This document shows positions 17,660 through 26,788 of a DNA stretch of 64,000 nt, one piece after another. How positions within the stretch are numbered: the first letter of the stretch is position 1; every line of letters starts with the position of its first letter. Source of the stretch: Pseudaminobacter soli (ex Zhang et al. 2022) (GTDB lineage: Bacteria; Pseudomonadota; Alphaproteobacteria; Rhizobiales; Rhizobiaceae); the NCBI RefSeq assembly GCF_014595955.1, contig NZ_JABVCF010000001.1, positions 617,405 to 681,404 of the forward strand. Direction: 5' to 3'. The notes beneath the pieces are model-generated. The model saw only the letters and a program-made list of their open reading frames with translations, ran no database searches and was not told the origin of the DNA. A program made the translations under genes and the position numbers.

Positions 17660-17730
17660 TTTTCCCGAAGTTTGCCTTATCGGTTAGGATTTCACCCGAA
17701 CGGGCCGAACCATACGGCTGATGACGCGCA

Positions 17731-18378
17731 CTACGCCGCTGACGCAACCCTAAGCGGCTTCGACGCCGCGGCATCCGGCGAAAACACCAGCCCGACTAAA
17801 CTGCGGAAGTTCAGCACCTGCCGTTCGAGCCGGCCCGGATCGTTCATGAGCCTAGCCAAGATGATGCCGCCGTCGATCACGCAGGCGAGCGTGTCCGCAA
17901 GATCCTCGACGCGCGCGCCCCGCGGTGGGTAGATGGCGGCGATCTCCGCGAAATGGCTTCGGAAGCGCGCGTTCCAGTTCATCGTGCCCTGCTTCGCAAG
18001 ATCCACCACCTCGCGGTCGAAAAGCCGCTCCTGGTAGCAGATCGAGGCGACGAGGCAGCCGGGGTGCTGCGTCTGGGCATCCCTCAAGACCTCGGCAAGC
18101 AGCTTCAGCGAAATCAGAAGCGCCTGCAGCGGGTCGTCGGAAAGCTCCCTGCCCCGGCTGAAGATCTCGTCGAAGACCCGGTCGTTCTCATCAATGAAGC
18201 GGCGCAGCATCTCGCGGGCAAGCTCGTTCTTGTCCTTGAAGTGATAGAAGAAACCGCTCTTGGTGATGCCGGCCTCCGCGATGATCTCGTCGATTGAGGT
18301 GGCACCGAAGCCTTTGGCCAGGACGGATGCCTGCGCGATGTCGAGGATCCGCTCGCGCGTTTCGGCTCCCTTTCCCAT
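17731..18378 (-). CDS. TetR/AcrR-family regulator
   Basis: A 215-aa repressor. The N-terminal helix-turn-helix (ETRERILDIAQASVLAKGF, then ITKSGFFYHFKDKNELAREML) is followed by an all-helical ligand domain with a conserved-looking Cys (HPGCLVASICYQ), as in the YcdC/RutR-like and TetR_C groups. The start ATG at 18378 follows GGAAGGA. It is divergent from a homocysteine S-methyltransferase-family gene, and a near-perfect 20-bp palindrome in the space between fits an operator, so it probably controls that gene and itself. Confidence 0.9.
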   Translation of the reverse strand: MGKGAETRERILDIAQASVLAKGFGATSIDEIIAEAGITKSGFFYHFKDKNELAREMLRRFIDENDRVFDEIFSRGRELSDDPLQALLISLKLLAEVLRDAQTQHPGCLVASICYQERLFDREVVDLAKQGTMNWNARFRSHFAEIAAIYPPRGARVEDLADTLACVIDGGIILARLMNDPGRLERQVLNFRSLVGLVFSPDAAASKPLRVASAA

Positions 18379-18490
18379 GTCCGTTCCTTCCAATCGCTGT
18401 ACCAGCGGTGCAGTTTTTGCCCCCCGCGAACCCAGCAACGGCCGATCGGAATGCCAACACTCAGAGCCTAAGCTCTTGACTTCTTATGGT

Positions 18491-18510
18491 TTACTTGCGC
18501 GCGCCAGTAA
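18491..18510. promoter_or_regulatory. Candidate TetR operator
   Basis: A 20-bp palindrome with halves TTACTTGCGC and GCGCCAGTAA matches at 9 of 10 paired positions. It lies between the TetR gene and the divergent methyltransferase gene, where an operator is expected. Confidence 0.6.
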
Positions 18511-18618
18511 GCGGACCACGCGGCTTCTAGTTCGGCGGCTCTCCATACTGCAAAACAGGGCGACTTCCAAGAGCGCCATGGCTCCCAGGCCCGGGCGCCA
18601 AGCAGAGGAGAGCATCAA

Positions 18619-19575
18619 ATGCCAAAGTACCGGACGTCCCTTCCGCAGACGAATGGCGGAATTTTTCTTAGCGACGGCGGAATGGAGACCACGCTGATCT
18701 TCCATGAGGGCATCGAGCTTCCGCACTTCGCATCTTACGTCCTGCTCGAGTCCGAGAAGGGCCGCGCGCTCCTGAAGCGCTACTACGAAAAATATCTTCA
18801 GATCGCGCGTTCGCGCGGCGTGGGCTTCGTCCTCGACAGCGCCACCTGGCGCGCCAATCCGGACTGGGGAGCGAAAATCGGACACGACATCTCGGCCCTG
18901 AAGCGCATCAACGCTGCGTCCATCGATCTCTTGCTGGAGTTGAGACGTGAATGGGAAACGCCCACCACGCCTTGCGTGATCGGCGGCGCCATCGGGCCGC
19001 GCGGCGACGGCTACAAGGCCGGCCTGATGGATGCAGCCGAGGCCGAGACATACCACGCGATGCAGGTCGAGACTTTTGCCGGGACCTCAGCCGACCTTGT
19101 CGCCGGCTATACGCTGACCAACTACAACGAGGCCATCGGCATCGCGCGTGCCGCCGCGAAGAACGACATGCCCTGCGTGATCTCCTTCACGGTCGAAACG
19201 GACGGCAGGCTCGTGACAGGCCTGGAACTGCGCGATGCTATCAATGCGGTCGACGACGCCACCGGCGGATCGCCGGCCTACTACATGATCAACTGCGCCC
19301 ACCCGACCCACTTCATGCAGGCGCTGGAGGCAGGAGAAGCCTGGATCAAGCGCGTGCGCGGGGTGAAGGCCAACGCCTCGACCAAGAGCCATCAGGAGTT
19401 GGACGAGTCCGTGGAACTGGATGCCGGCGATCCGGTCGATCTCGGCCGGCGATACGGCAGGCTGCGGCGCGAATTCCCGACGATGCGCATCCTCGGCGGC
19501 TGCTGCGGCACCGATCACAGACACGTGGCGGCGATTTGCGAGGCTTGCGTCGAGCCAGCCCCGCAGGTCGCCTGA
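18619..19575 (+). CDS. Homocysteine S-methyltransferase family protein (BHMT/MmuM type)
   Basis: Zinc enzyme that transfers a methyl group from a donor (betaine, S-methylmethionine or another methylated compound) to a thiol acceptor such as homocysteine. The 318-aa protein shows the N-terminal DGGMET motif, the three zinc cysteines (Cys226 in NCAHP and Cys295-Cys296 in GGCCGTDHRH) and an N-terminal barrel strand FVLDSATWRAN. AGAGGAG precedes ATG at 18619. A donor cannot be assigned, but the window's dimethylglycine-type dehydrogenases and GbdR-like regulator make betaine plausible. Likely regulated by the divergent TetR protein. Confidence 0.85.
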   Translation: MPKYRTSLPQTNGGIFLSDGGMETTLIFHEGIELPHFASYVLLESEKGRALLKRYYEKYLQIARSRGVGFVLDSATWRANPDWGAKIGHDISALKRINAASIDLLLELRREWETPTTPCVIGGAIGPRGDGYKAGLMDAAEAETYHAMQVETFAGTSADLVAGYTLTNYNEAIGIARAAAKNDMPCVISFTVETDGRLVTGLELRDAINAVDDATGGSPAYYMINCAHPTHFMQALEAGEAWIKRVRGVKANASTKSHQELDESVELDAGDPVDLGRRYGRLRREFPTMRILGGCCGTDHRHVAAICEACVEPAPQVA

Positions 19576-19591
19576 ATATGCGACAAGGGTG

Positions 19592-21028
19592 CTATGCGAG
19601 CGTGTAGGCGGTCTTCACCGTCGTGTAGAACTCGGCGGCATAGCGCCCCTGCTCGCGCGGGCCGTGGCTGGAGCCTTTTCGGCCACCGAACGGCACGTGG
19701 AAGTCGACCCCCGCGGTGGGGAGATTGACCATCACCATGCCGGCCTCGGCGTTGCGCTTGAAATGCGTCGCATGCTTCAGGCTCGTGGTGCAGATGCCGG
19801 ACGACAGACCGAAAGGCGTATCGTTCGCGACCGCAAGCGCCTCGTCATAGTCCCTGACGCGGATCACCGAAGCGACCGGCCCAAAAATCTCCTCACGGCT
19901 GATGCGCATCGAATTGGACGCCTCGGTGAAGAGCGCCGGCTGCAGATAGAAGCCCGGCGTCTCGCGGTTCAGCCGCTCGCCGCCGAACACCAGGTTGGCG
20001 CCCTCATCCCGTCCGATGGCGATGTATTTCTCGTCCTGGTCGAACTGGCTCTGGTCCACCACCGGACCGATATGGGTGCCCGGCTTCACGGCGTTGTCGA
20101 CGGCGAGGGAGCGCAGCTTCTCGGTGACCGCATCCACGAACCGGTCGTGAATGCCTTGCTGGACGATCAGGCGCGACGAGGCGGTGCAGCGCTGGCCGGT
20201 GGAGAAGAACGCGCCATTGACCGCGCAGTCAACCGCGACGCCGAGATCGGCATCGTCCAGCACCACCAGCGGGTTCTTGCCGCCCATCTCGAGCTGGAAT
20301 TTTCGGTTGTGCTCGATGCTGGCGGCCGCAACGCGCTTACCGGTGGCGACCGAACCGGTGAAGGTGATAGCGGAGAGGTCCGGGCTGTCGAGCATCGCCT
20401 GCCCCACCACGGAGCCCTTGCCCATCACCAGGTTCAGCACGCCCTTGGGAACCCCGGCACGGTGCAGGATGTCGACGATCGCCCAGGCGCAGCCGGGCAC
20501 CAGGTCGGCGGGCTTGAATACCACCGCGTTGCCGTAGCAGAGCGCCGGCGCGATCTTCCAGGCCGGAATTGCAATCGGGAAGTTCCACGGCGTGATGATG
20601 CCCACCACCCCGATCGGCTCGCGCGTCACCTCAACCCCCACCCCGGGCCGGACGGAGGGCACGGTCTCCCCTGTCAAGCGCAGCGCCTCGCCAGCGAAAA
20701 AGTCGAAAATCTGCGCAGCCCTGATGGTCTCGCCAACGCCCTCGGCCAGCGTCTTGCCTTCTTCGCGGGACAGAAGGCGGCCGAGCTCATCCTTGCGGGC
20801 CAGCATCTCGTCGGATGCCTTGCGCAGGATCGCATGTCGCTCCAGCGGGCCGGAGCGCGACCATTTCGGGAAGGCTGCCTGCGCCGCCCTGATCGCCGCT
20901 TCGGCATCTACTTTCGTGGCGCGCGCATACTCGCCGACGACCTCATTGGTATCGGAAGGATTGATGTTGGGCACCGGGTCGCCGCCCACCCATTCGCCGT
21001 CGATCAGGTTCCGGTGAAGATCGGTCAT
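19592..21028 (-). CDS. Aldehyde dehydrogenase, 2-ketoglutarate semialdehyde dehydrogenase-like
   Basis: NAD(P)-dependent dehydrogenase of 478 aa. Visible are the Rossmann and substrate segments TPWNFPIAIPAWKIAPAL, the catalytic Glu in LEMGGKNPLVVLDDADL, the nucleophile Cys in GQRCTASSRL, EIFGPVASVIRV, and the C-terminal GGRKGSSHGPREQG. The last motif is typical of enzymes that oxidise 2,5-dioxopentanoate (ketoglutarate semialdehyde) in pentose, hydroxyproline or glucarate breakdown. This assignment is from family resemblance; other short aldehydes are possible. A GGAGGAG site precedes the start. It lies downstream of the FadL-like gene but after a terminator, so it is probably its own unit. 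Confidence 0.85.
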   Translation of the reverse strand: MTDLHRNLIDGEWVGGDPVPNINPSDTNEVVGEYARATKVDAEAAIRAAQAAFPKWSRSGPLERHAILRKASDEMLARKDELGRLLSREEGKTLAEGVGETIRAAQIFDFFAGEALRLTGETVPSVRPGVGVEVTREPIGVVGIITPWNFPIAIPAWKIAPALCYGNAVVFKPADLVPGCAWAIVDILHRAGVPKGVLNLVMGKGSVVGQAMLDSPDLSAITFTGSVATGKRVAAASIEHNRKFQLEMGGKNPLVVLDDADLGVAVDCAVNGAFFSTGQRCTASSRLIVQQGIHDRFVDAVTEKLRSLAVDNAVKPGTHIGPVVDQSQFDQDEKYIAIGRDEGANLVFGGERLNRETPGFYLQPALFTEASNSMRISREEIFGPVASVIRVRDYDEALAVANDTPFGLSSGICTTSLKHATHFKRNAEAGMVMVNLPTAGVDFHVPFGGRKGSSHGPREQGRYAAEFYTTVKTAYTLA

Positions 21029-21158
21029 TTCGGCTCCTCCATAGAACGATGCCCCGCTGGCGCAGACCGCCGCTCGCCGTCACGCGATAGCGCTACAGGT
21101 GCGTTCTCATAGGAGATTTTCCGCGCCGGGGACAGGGCGTCTGACCATCCCAAATGAC

Positions 21159-21183
21159 AAGGCCGGGGCAAAGCCCCGGCCTT
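21159..21183 (-). terminator. Terminator hairpin after the FadL-like gene
   Basis: Perfect 11-bp arms (AAGGCCGGGGC and its complement) with an AAA loop, located between the FadL-like gene and the aldehyde dehydrogenase gene, both on the minus strand. Confidence 0.75.
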
Positions 21184-21217
21184 TAGCAACTGTGTCTCGA
21201 ACCGCTCGGAGGCGCGA

Positions 21218-22510
21218 CTAGAACTTGACCTTCATGCTTGCGGAAAGGGCACTCACAAGGTCGTTGTCGAAGTCGTAGGCGACATCGGTTCCGTAGTTGA
21301 TCCCGTCCTTGGTCACCACGCCGGAAGAACCGCTGGTCAGGATGCCGAGCGCGCCGCCGAGCCGCAGTTCGACATTCTGGTTAGGCGTATAGGAAGCACC
21401 GGCGCTGAAGGTCCAGGTGTCGGTCTGGGTGCCCAGGCCCGTCGAGGTGCCGCGATCCCAGGTAACCGACGCAGCAGCGCTTAGCGTCTCCGAGAACTTG
21501 TGGCCGACGCCGCCCGAAATCGTCCAGCCATCGCGGTAGAGGAGATCGAGGGAGGTCCTTCGACCGGCATAAGTGCAATTATCGACGTCCGTTAGGCAGA
21601 ATGGGATGGTCTGCAGCACGCTCCAGTCGACCCACTTGATCGAGCCGAAAGCCAGCCAATCCGGCGCGATGCCTGACTGTACCTTTAGCTCCACAGACTG
21701 AGGCATGGAGGCAGTGCCATGAACGTCCTGCACGCCAACAGCAGGATTTACTTGGCTCAAATCTAGAGTGCCTGTTATGTCACCCAGATCTACTTCAGAA
21801 TTGTAGACGAGACTCGCCCTGAAAGCGATCTCGTCGATTTCATATGCCACGCCAGCGCGCCAACCCACGCCGTCAGCCGAAAGATCGAGCCGTCCGATAC
21901 CAGTAAGAGGCACGGGGAAAGGCGAGAAGTCCTGAGCCAACCGCTCCTTGAAGCCCTCCAACTTCTGATAGAAAACGCCTCCGATGACGCGGAATTGCCC
22001 AGTTCCAGCGTCCATTTTATAGGAGCAAGTAGCGCCGTAGTTGTCGCTATCGATCTTAGTTTCGATATTGTTGTTCGCGCCGGCCCAATTCAGCCCTGGA
22101 TTCGTGTGAGCCCCCCAAGGCTGCGAGTAATCGAGTAAGCAATCAACTTGATCACCAAGACCCGCTTTGATTCCGATGCGAGGAACCCAGTAGTTCTCCG
22201 TGTCCCGTACCGAGGTGGGACGACCGTTCAGATTGCCCCCACCCAGACCACGTGCGCCTGGAGGTAGTGGGTCCGGAAACCCCGGAGTGACGGGAGGAAA
22301 GCCCGTCGTCGTATCCGTGTCCCTTACATTCTTCAAATCCCGCTGGGGCATCACATAGGTGGCGCCCGCCTCCGCGGCGAACCGCGACGGGTCGAAAAGC
22401 AGATCGATATTGTAGCCGCCGCGCTCGAGACCGCCGGCCAGCGCCGTTCCTGCTGAAAAAAGGCAAACGCAGCCGGCAGAGGCCAGCAGCGTAAAACGAG
22501 TTCTCTTCAT
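21218..22510 (-). CDS. FadL/OmpP1/TodX-family outer membrane protein
   Basis: Outer-membrane beta-barrel for hydrophobic compounds such as long-chain fatty acids or aromatics. The 430-aa precursor has a signal peptide (ends at GTALAG), an N-terminal GGYNIDLLFDPSRFAAEAG hatch-like segment, alternating beta strands throughout and a C-terminal aromatic-rich last strand ending in KVKF. The start at 22510 follows GGAGGA and begins at the signal. It is single, with terminators on its downstream side. Substrate is unknown. Confidence 0.85.
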   Translation of the reverse strand: MKRTRFTLLASAGCVCLFSAGTALAGGLERGGYNIDLLFDPSRFAAEAGATYVMPQRDLKNVRDTDTTTGFPPVTPGFPDPLPPGARGLGGGNLNGRPTSVRDTENYWVPRIGIKAGLGDQVDCLLDYSQPWGAHTNPGLNWAGANNNIETKIDSDNYGATCSYKMDAGTGQFRVIGGVFYQKLEGFKERLAQDFSPFPVPLTGIGRLDLSADGVGWRAGVAYEIDEIAFRASLVYNSEVDLGDITGTLDLSQVNPAVGVQDVHGTASMPQSVELKVQSGIAPDWLAFGSIKWVDWSVLQTIPFCLTDVDNCTYAGRRTSLDLLYRDGWTISGGVGHKFSETLSAAASVTWDRGTSTGLGTQTDTWTFSAGASYTPNQNVELRLGGALGILTSGSSGVVTKDGINYGTDVAYDFDNDLVSALSASMKVKF

Positions 22511-22687
22511 TAAGCGTCCTCCACGGCACTGCATATTCTTGCCCTTGCAGATACCAACACTGCTTCACACAGCTCATTTAATCGGCGTTCGCGGCCCTCA
22601 AATCGCGAACGTCTTGAGCCGGGGAGGACTTTTCCCGAACTCCGCCTAAAAATCGCAGAAAAAGTATGCGTGACGGCAACAACGAAG

Positions 22688-22709
22688 CTGAAAACCGACC
22701 GATTTTCAG
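22688..22709. promoter_or_regulatory. Palindrome upstream of the FadL-like gene
   Basis: A 22-bp imperfect palindrome with outer arms CTGAAAA and TTTTCAG lies about 180 bases upstream of the FadL-like gene. It could be a regulator site, but no partner regulator is obvious. Confidence 0.3.
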
Positions 22710-22718
22710 TCCTTTGTT

Positions 22719-22740
22719 ACATTGCGGCAACATTGCGGCG
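22719..22740. repeat. Tandem 11-bp repeat
   Basis: ACATTGCGGCA followed directly by ACATTGCGGCG, in the intergenic space between valS and the FadL-like gene. Too short to assign a role. Confidence 0.4.
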
Positions 22741-22810
22741 CAGCTTCTGTGGATAACGCTGCGTCACACTTCGCCCGTTTTGCGCAGCCCGAGGATCGTT
22801 CGCGAGCGGG

Positions 22811-25597
22811 TCAGGGCCGGATGTCGCGCACGCGTGACAGCGCGGTCACCAGTTTCTCCTGGAGAGCCTGGTACTCGGCCATCTTCTCCCGCTCGGCCTC
22901 GACGACCTCCGGGGCGGCATTGGCCACGAAGCGCTCATTGGAGAGCTTCTTGTGGATCCGGGCTATCTCTTCCGTGACCTTGCCGAGTTCCTTCTGCAGT
23001 CGCACCTCCTCGACCTTGAGGTCGATTAGGCCTCCAAGCGGCAGGCAGACGGTGGCTTCGCCGAGAACGATCTGGGCGGATGCGCGCGGCGGCACGGCCG
23101 CATAGGTGACCGACTCGACCCGGGCAAGCCGCTTTATCGCAGCATCGTGGCGCGTCAGACGCTCACGAGTCGTCTCGCCCTCACCGATCACGACCAGCGG
23201 CGCCACGGCACCGGCCGGCACGTTCATCTCCGAACGCACCGAGCGGATGCCGGAGACCAGTTCGACCAGCCAGTTGATCTCGTCCGCAGCCGCCGCGTCC
23301 TCGAACTCCGGTTCCGGCCAGCGCGCATGGCAGAGAAGGGTCGGTCTTTCCGCGCCCTCGCCGGCCGTGCGAGCCCAAAGCTCCTCGGTCATGAATGGCA
23401 TCATCGGATGCAGAAGCTTATAGATCTCGTCCAGAACGAAGGCGGCAACCGCCTGGCTTTCCGCCTTGGCTGCCTGGTCATCGCCGGCGAAAATCGGCTT
23501 GAGCAGTTCGAGATACCAGTCGCAGAACAGGTTCCAGACGAACCGGTAGGCCGCGCCCGCGGCCTCATTGAAGCGGTAAGACTCGATCGCCTCTGTAACG
23601 GCGCGCGCGGCGCGGGTCAGTTCGGTGAGTATCCAGCGGTTGACGGTGAGCTTGGCGTCCTGCAGCCAGAACTCGTCGTTGCGGGCAACGCCGTTCATCT
23701 GCGCGAAGCGTGTCGCGTTCCACAGCTTGGTGCCGAAGTTGCGGTAGCCCGCGACGCGCGCCGGATCGAGCTTCACGTCCCTGCCCTGCGCAGCCATGAT
23801 CGTCAGGGTAAAGCGCAGCGAATCCGCCCCGTACTCGCTGATCAGGTCGAGCGGATCGATGACGTTGCCCTTGGACTTCGACATCTTGGCGCCGGTCTTG
23901 TCGCGAACCAGCGCATGCACGTAGACGGTGTGGAAGGGCTCTTCATCCATGAAGTGAAGACCCATCATCATCATCCTGGCGACCCAAAAGAAAATGATGT
24001 CGAAGCCGGTGACCAGCACGCTCGTCGGGTAATAGGCGTCGAGTTCCGGCGTGCGGTTCGGCCAGCCAAGGGTCGAGAACGGCCACAGCGCGGACGAGAA
24101 CCAGGTATCGAGCACGTCTTCGTCGCGCGTGAGGATGTCGCCCGGTTGGAAATTCTCCAGCTTGTCCTCGACCCAGGCCTTCCAGGGTCCCTCAAGGGCG
24201 ATGTAGTGCTGGATCGCCGCCTCGAGTGCGGCTTCCTCGGTCTTTTCCACGAAGACTTGCCCGTCGGGACCATACCAGGCGGGGATCTGGTGACCCCACC
24301 AGAGCTGCCGGGAGATGCACCAGGGCTGGATGTTCTCCATCCAGTCAAAATAGGTCTTTTCCCAGTTCTTCGGGACGAAAGCCGTGCGCCCCTCGCGCAC
24401 CGAGGCGATCGCCGGCTTTGCCAACTCGGCCGCGTTGACGTACCACTGATCGGTCAGGAACGGTTCGATCGGCACGCCGCCGCGGTCGCCATGCGGAACG
24501 GCGTGGCGGTGCGGCTCGACCTTGGCCAGATAGCCGCCCTCCTCCATGAGCTCGACGATCAGCCTGCGGGCTTCGAATCGGTCGAGCCCCTCGAGCCGCT
24601 GCCATAGCGCCTTCTGCTCCTCCGAAGGCTGCAGACCGGCGAGGAAATCCTCGTTGTTTGCGATGCTGATCCTTGCCTCGACCGTCATGACGTTGATGGC
24701 TGGAAGGCGATTGCGCTTGCCGACCTCGAAGTCGTTGAAGTCGTGCGCCGGCGTGATCTTGACGGCGCCGGTGCCCTTCTCCGGATCGGAGTACTCGTCG
24801 GCCACGACGGGGATCAGCCTCCCGACGATCGGCAGCACGACTTCCTTGCCGACCAGATGCCGATAGCGCTCGTCCTCGGGATGGACGGCGACGCCGGTGT
24901 CGCCCAGCATGGTTTCCGGCCGCGTGGTCGCCACGGTGATGTAAGTGGCCGGGTTTTCCGGGTCGAAAACCGCGCCGGCGACCGGATAGCGGAAGTGCCA
25001 AAGATTGCCTTCCACCTCGCGCTGCTCGACCTCTAGGTCGGATATCGCCGTCAGGAGCTTCGGATCCCAGTTCACGAGGCGCTTGTCGCGGTAGATCAGC
25101 CCTTCCTTGTAGAGCCGTACGAAGACCTCGAGAACGGCCTCCGACAGACCCTCATCCATGGTGAAGCGCTCGCGCGACCAGTCACAAGAGGCGCCGAGCC
25201 GCTTGAGCTGATGCATGATCGAACCGCCCGACTGCTCCTTCCAAGCCCAGACGCGGCTGATGAATTCCTCCCGGCCGAGATCGCGGCGCGAAACTCCGGT
25301 GGCGGCGAGTTGGCGCTCCACAACCATCTGGGTGGCGATGCCGGCATGATCCATTCCCGGCTGCCACAGCACATTCTTTCCGCGCATGCGCTCGAAGCGG
25401 GTCAGGATGTCCTGCAGGGTGTTGTTGAGCGCGTGCCCCATGTGGAGCGAGCCGGTGACATTTGGCGGCGGGATGACGATGGCGAACGGCTCCGCGCCCG
25501 GCTCGGCTCCAGCCCCCGCCTTGAACGCGCCCTCCCTCTCCCAGAGTTCAGCGATCCTGGGCTCGACGGACTGTGCGTCGTAGGTCTTGTCAAGCAT
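22811..25597 (-). CDS. valS: Valyl-tRNA synthetase
   Basis: Class I synthetase that charges tRNA-Val. The 928-aa protein has the HIGH-type motif HMGH at residues 52-55, the CP1 editing region (TTRPETMLGDTGVAVHP), the KMSKS motif at 571-575, a tRNA anticodon-binding domain and a C-terminal coiled coil (VEEVRLQKELGKVTEEIARI). Full length. It neighbours the popZ-like gene, an arrangement I recall as common in alphaproteobacteria. Confidence 0.98.
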   Translation of the reverse strand: MLDKTYDAQSVEPRIAELWEREGAFKAGAGAEPGAEPFAIVIPPPNVTGSLHMGHALNNTLQDILTRFERMRGKNVLWQPGMDHAGIATQMVVERQLAATGVSRRDLGREEFISRVWAWKEQSGGSIMHQLKRLGASCDWSRERFTMDEGLSEAVLEVFVRLYKEGLIYRDKRLVNWDPKLLTAISDLEVEQREVEGNLWHFRYPVAGAVFDPENPATYITVATTRPETMLGDTGVAVHPEDERYRHLVGKEVVLPIVGRLIPVVADEYSDPEKGTGAVKITPAHDFNDFEVGKRNRLPAINVMTVEARISIANNEDFLAGLQPSEEQKALWQRLEGLDRFEARRLIVELMEEGGYLAKVEPHRHAVPHGDRGGVPIEPFLTDQWYVNAAELAKPAIASVREGRTAFVPKNWEKTYFDWMENIQPWCISRQLWWGHQIPAWYGPDGQVFVEKTEEAALEAAIQHYIALEGPWKAWVEDKLENFQPGDILTRDEDVLDTWFSSALWPFSTLGWPNRTPELDAYYPTSVLVTGFDIIFFWVARMMMMGLHFMDEEPFHTVYVHALVRDKTGAKMSKSKGNVIDPLDLISEYGADSLRFTLTIMAAQGRDVKLDPARVAGYRNFGTKLWNATRFAQMNGVARNDEFWLQDAKLTVNRWILTELTRAARAVTEAIESYRFNEAAGAAYRFVWNLFCDWYLELLKPIFAGDDQAAKAESQAVAAFVLDEIYKLLHPMMPFMTEELWARTAGEGAERPTLLCHARWPEPEFEDAAAADEINWLVELVSGIRSVRSEMNVPAGAVAPLVVIGEGETTRERLTRHDAAIKRLARVESVTYAAVPPRASAQIVLGEATVCLPLGGLIDLKVEEVRLQKELGKVTEEIARIHKKLSNERFVANAAPEVVEAEREKMAEYQALQEKLVTALSRVRDIRP

Positions 25598-25808
25598 GGG
25601 AGCGCCTGCATTTTCCGGAACACGAGAGTGCCCGCTGTAAACCGGAAGGGTCAGGTCAAGTCAACCGCGAGCCGCGCCTATCGCTGCACAGGATCGTGCG
25701 TCCATTACCCGACGCAGCGTGACGAGACGGCACTTCGTCCGGCCATCAAAGGGTGGCCGAGCGAAGGGCAACGTTCCGAACCGGCGCGGGGGCGCTCCTC
25801 GAAAAAAA

Positions 25809-26609
25809 TTAGGCGCCCCTGGCGACTCGCTCGATTTCCTCGCGAACCAGCCGCTCGACCAAGGTTGGCAGATTGTTGTCGAGCCAATCCTGCAGCATCG
25901 GCCGCAGCATCTCCTCGGCCAACTCTTCCATGCTCCTGCGGCTGCGCGCAGCAAGCGCTTCCGCCAGTTCGTTGAATGAAGCGGCCACCTGCCGGCCAGT
26001 GCGGTCGGAGATCAGCGACAGCCTGACGGGTTCTGCCGGGACCGCCGCTTCGCTTTGCGCAGCCTGCTCGGGCTGCACCTCAGAGCTCTGGGAGGCGGTC
26101 ACGTCTTCCAGGACGGCGCTCGCCACCTCATCGACATCGAAAACGGGTTCCTCCGGCAAATCGGGTTCCTCCGACGTAAACTCGGGCTCCGGCTCCGGGA
26201 CGCCCAAGCGCCATTCGGAAATTGCGGGCGTCGCCGTAAACGAGGTTAGAGACGAATCGGCTGACTCGGCAGGTGCGGGCGCGGCCATCTCCGGCTCGCT
26301 TCCCTCTCGTGATTCGCGCTCGGCAGCCAACTGCGCCTGCACTTCAGCCAGCGAGATCGGCTTTGGCGGCGCGCCACCTCTTGCCTCATCCTGAAGTCCG
26401 CCGCGAAACGTCTCCACCTCGATCACCTCAGCCGGGCCACGGCGATCCGAAACTTCCGAGGAAGGGGCTTCAGCAGCCATGTCGGACTGTACGGGACCGG
26501 CGGCATCGCCGGGGCGCCGGCCGCCGTCGCTGTCCTCGATGATCCTGCGGATCGACGCCAGGATCTCTTCCATGGAAGGTTCGCGCTGCGCGCTGCCCAA
26601 TTGTGCCAT
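25809..26609 (-). CDS. popZ: DUF2497 family protein, PopZ homologue
   Basis: Predicted polar organising protein that self-assembles at a cell pole and anchors the chromosome centromere through ParB. The 266-aa protein has a conserved N-terminal helix (PSMEEILASIRRIIED, residues about 11-26), a long acidic, Pro/Glu-rich disordered middle, and the conserved C-terminal helices (RRSMEELAEEMLRPML, then WLDNNLPTLVERLVREEIE). This three-part layout and the valS-tolC neighbourhood support PopZ. The start at 26609 places the N-terminal helix correctly. Confidence 0.88.
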   Translation of the reverse strand: MAQLGSAQREPSMEEILASIRRIIEDSDGGRRPGDAAGPVQSDMAAEAPSSEVSDRRGPAEVIEVETFRGGLQDEARGGAPPKPISLAEVQAQLAAERESREGSEPEMAAPAPAESADSSLTSFTATPAISEWRLGVPEPEPEFTSEEPDLPEEPVFDVDEVASAVLEDVTASQSSEVQPEQAAQSEAAVPAEPVRLSLISDRTGRQVAASFNELAEALAARSRRSMEELAEEMLRPMLQDWLDNNLPTLVERLVREEIERVARGA

Positions 26610-26768
26610 TGTCACATCCGCCGCCTTTGTGACCGGTTGCCAGGAGGGCGGTCGAATGACCACCCACGAATCATGGCAGCAGCGTAGCGGAGCACCTAAG
26701 GCGCGAGAATCCCCAAACGACCCCGTTGAGGATTTTCAACAGACTAGACGGAAGAAAGACAGGTAGCC

Positions 26769-26787
26769 GCGTAGGGCCGCCCTACGC
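26769..26787 (-). terminator. Hairpin after the tolC-like gene
   Basis: GCGTAGGG and CCCTACGC arms with a 3-base loop lie right after the tolC-like stop codon, followed on the minus strand by a pyrimidine-rich stretch. Confidence 0.5.
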
Positions 26788-26788
26788 C

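Larger units (their letters stand above)
22511..22810. other. Intergenic region upstream of the FadL-like gene and after valS
   Basis: About 300 bases. It contains a palindrome at 22688-22709 and a tandem 11-bp repeat (ACATTGCGGCA/G) at 22719-22740, described separately. No gene is seen. Confidence 0.5.
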
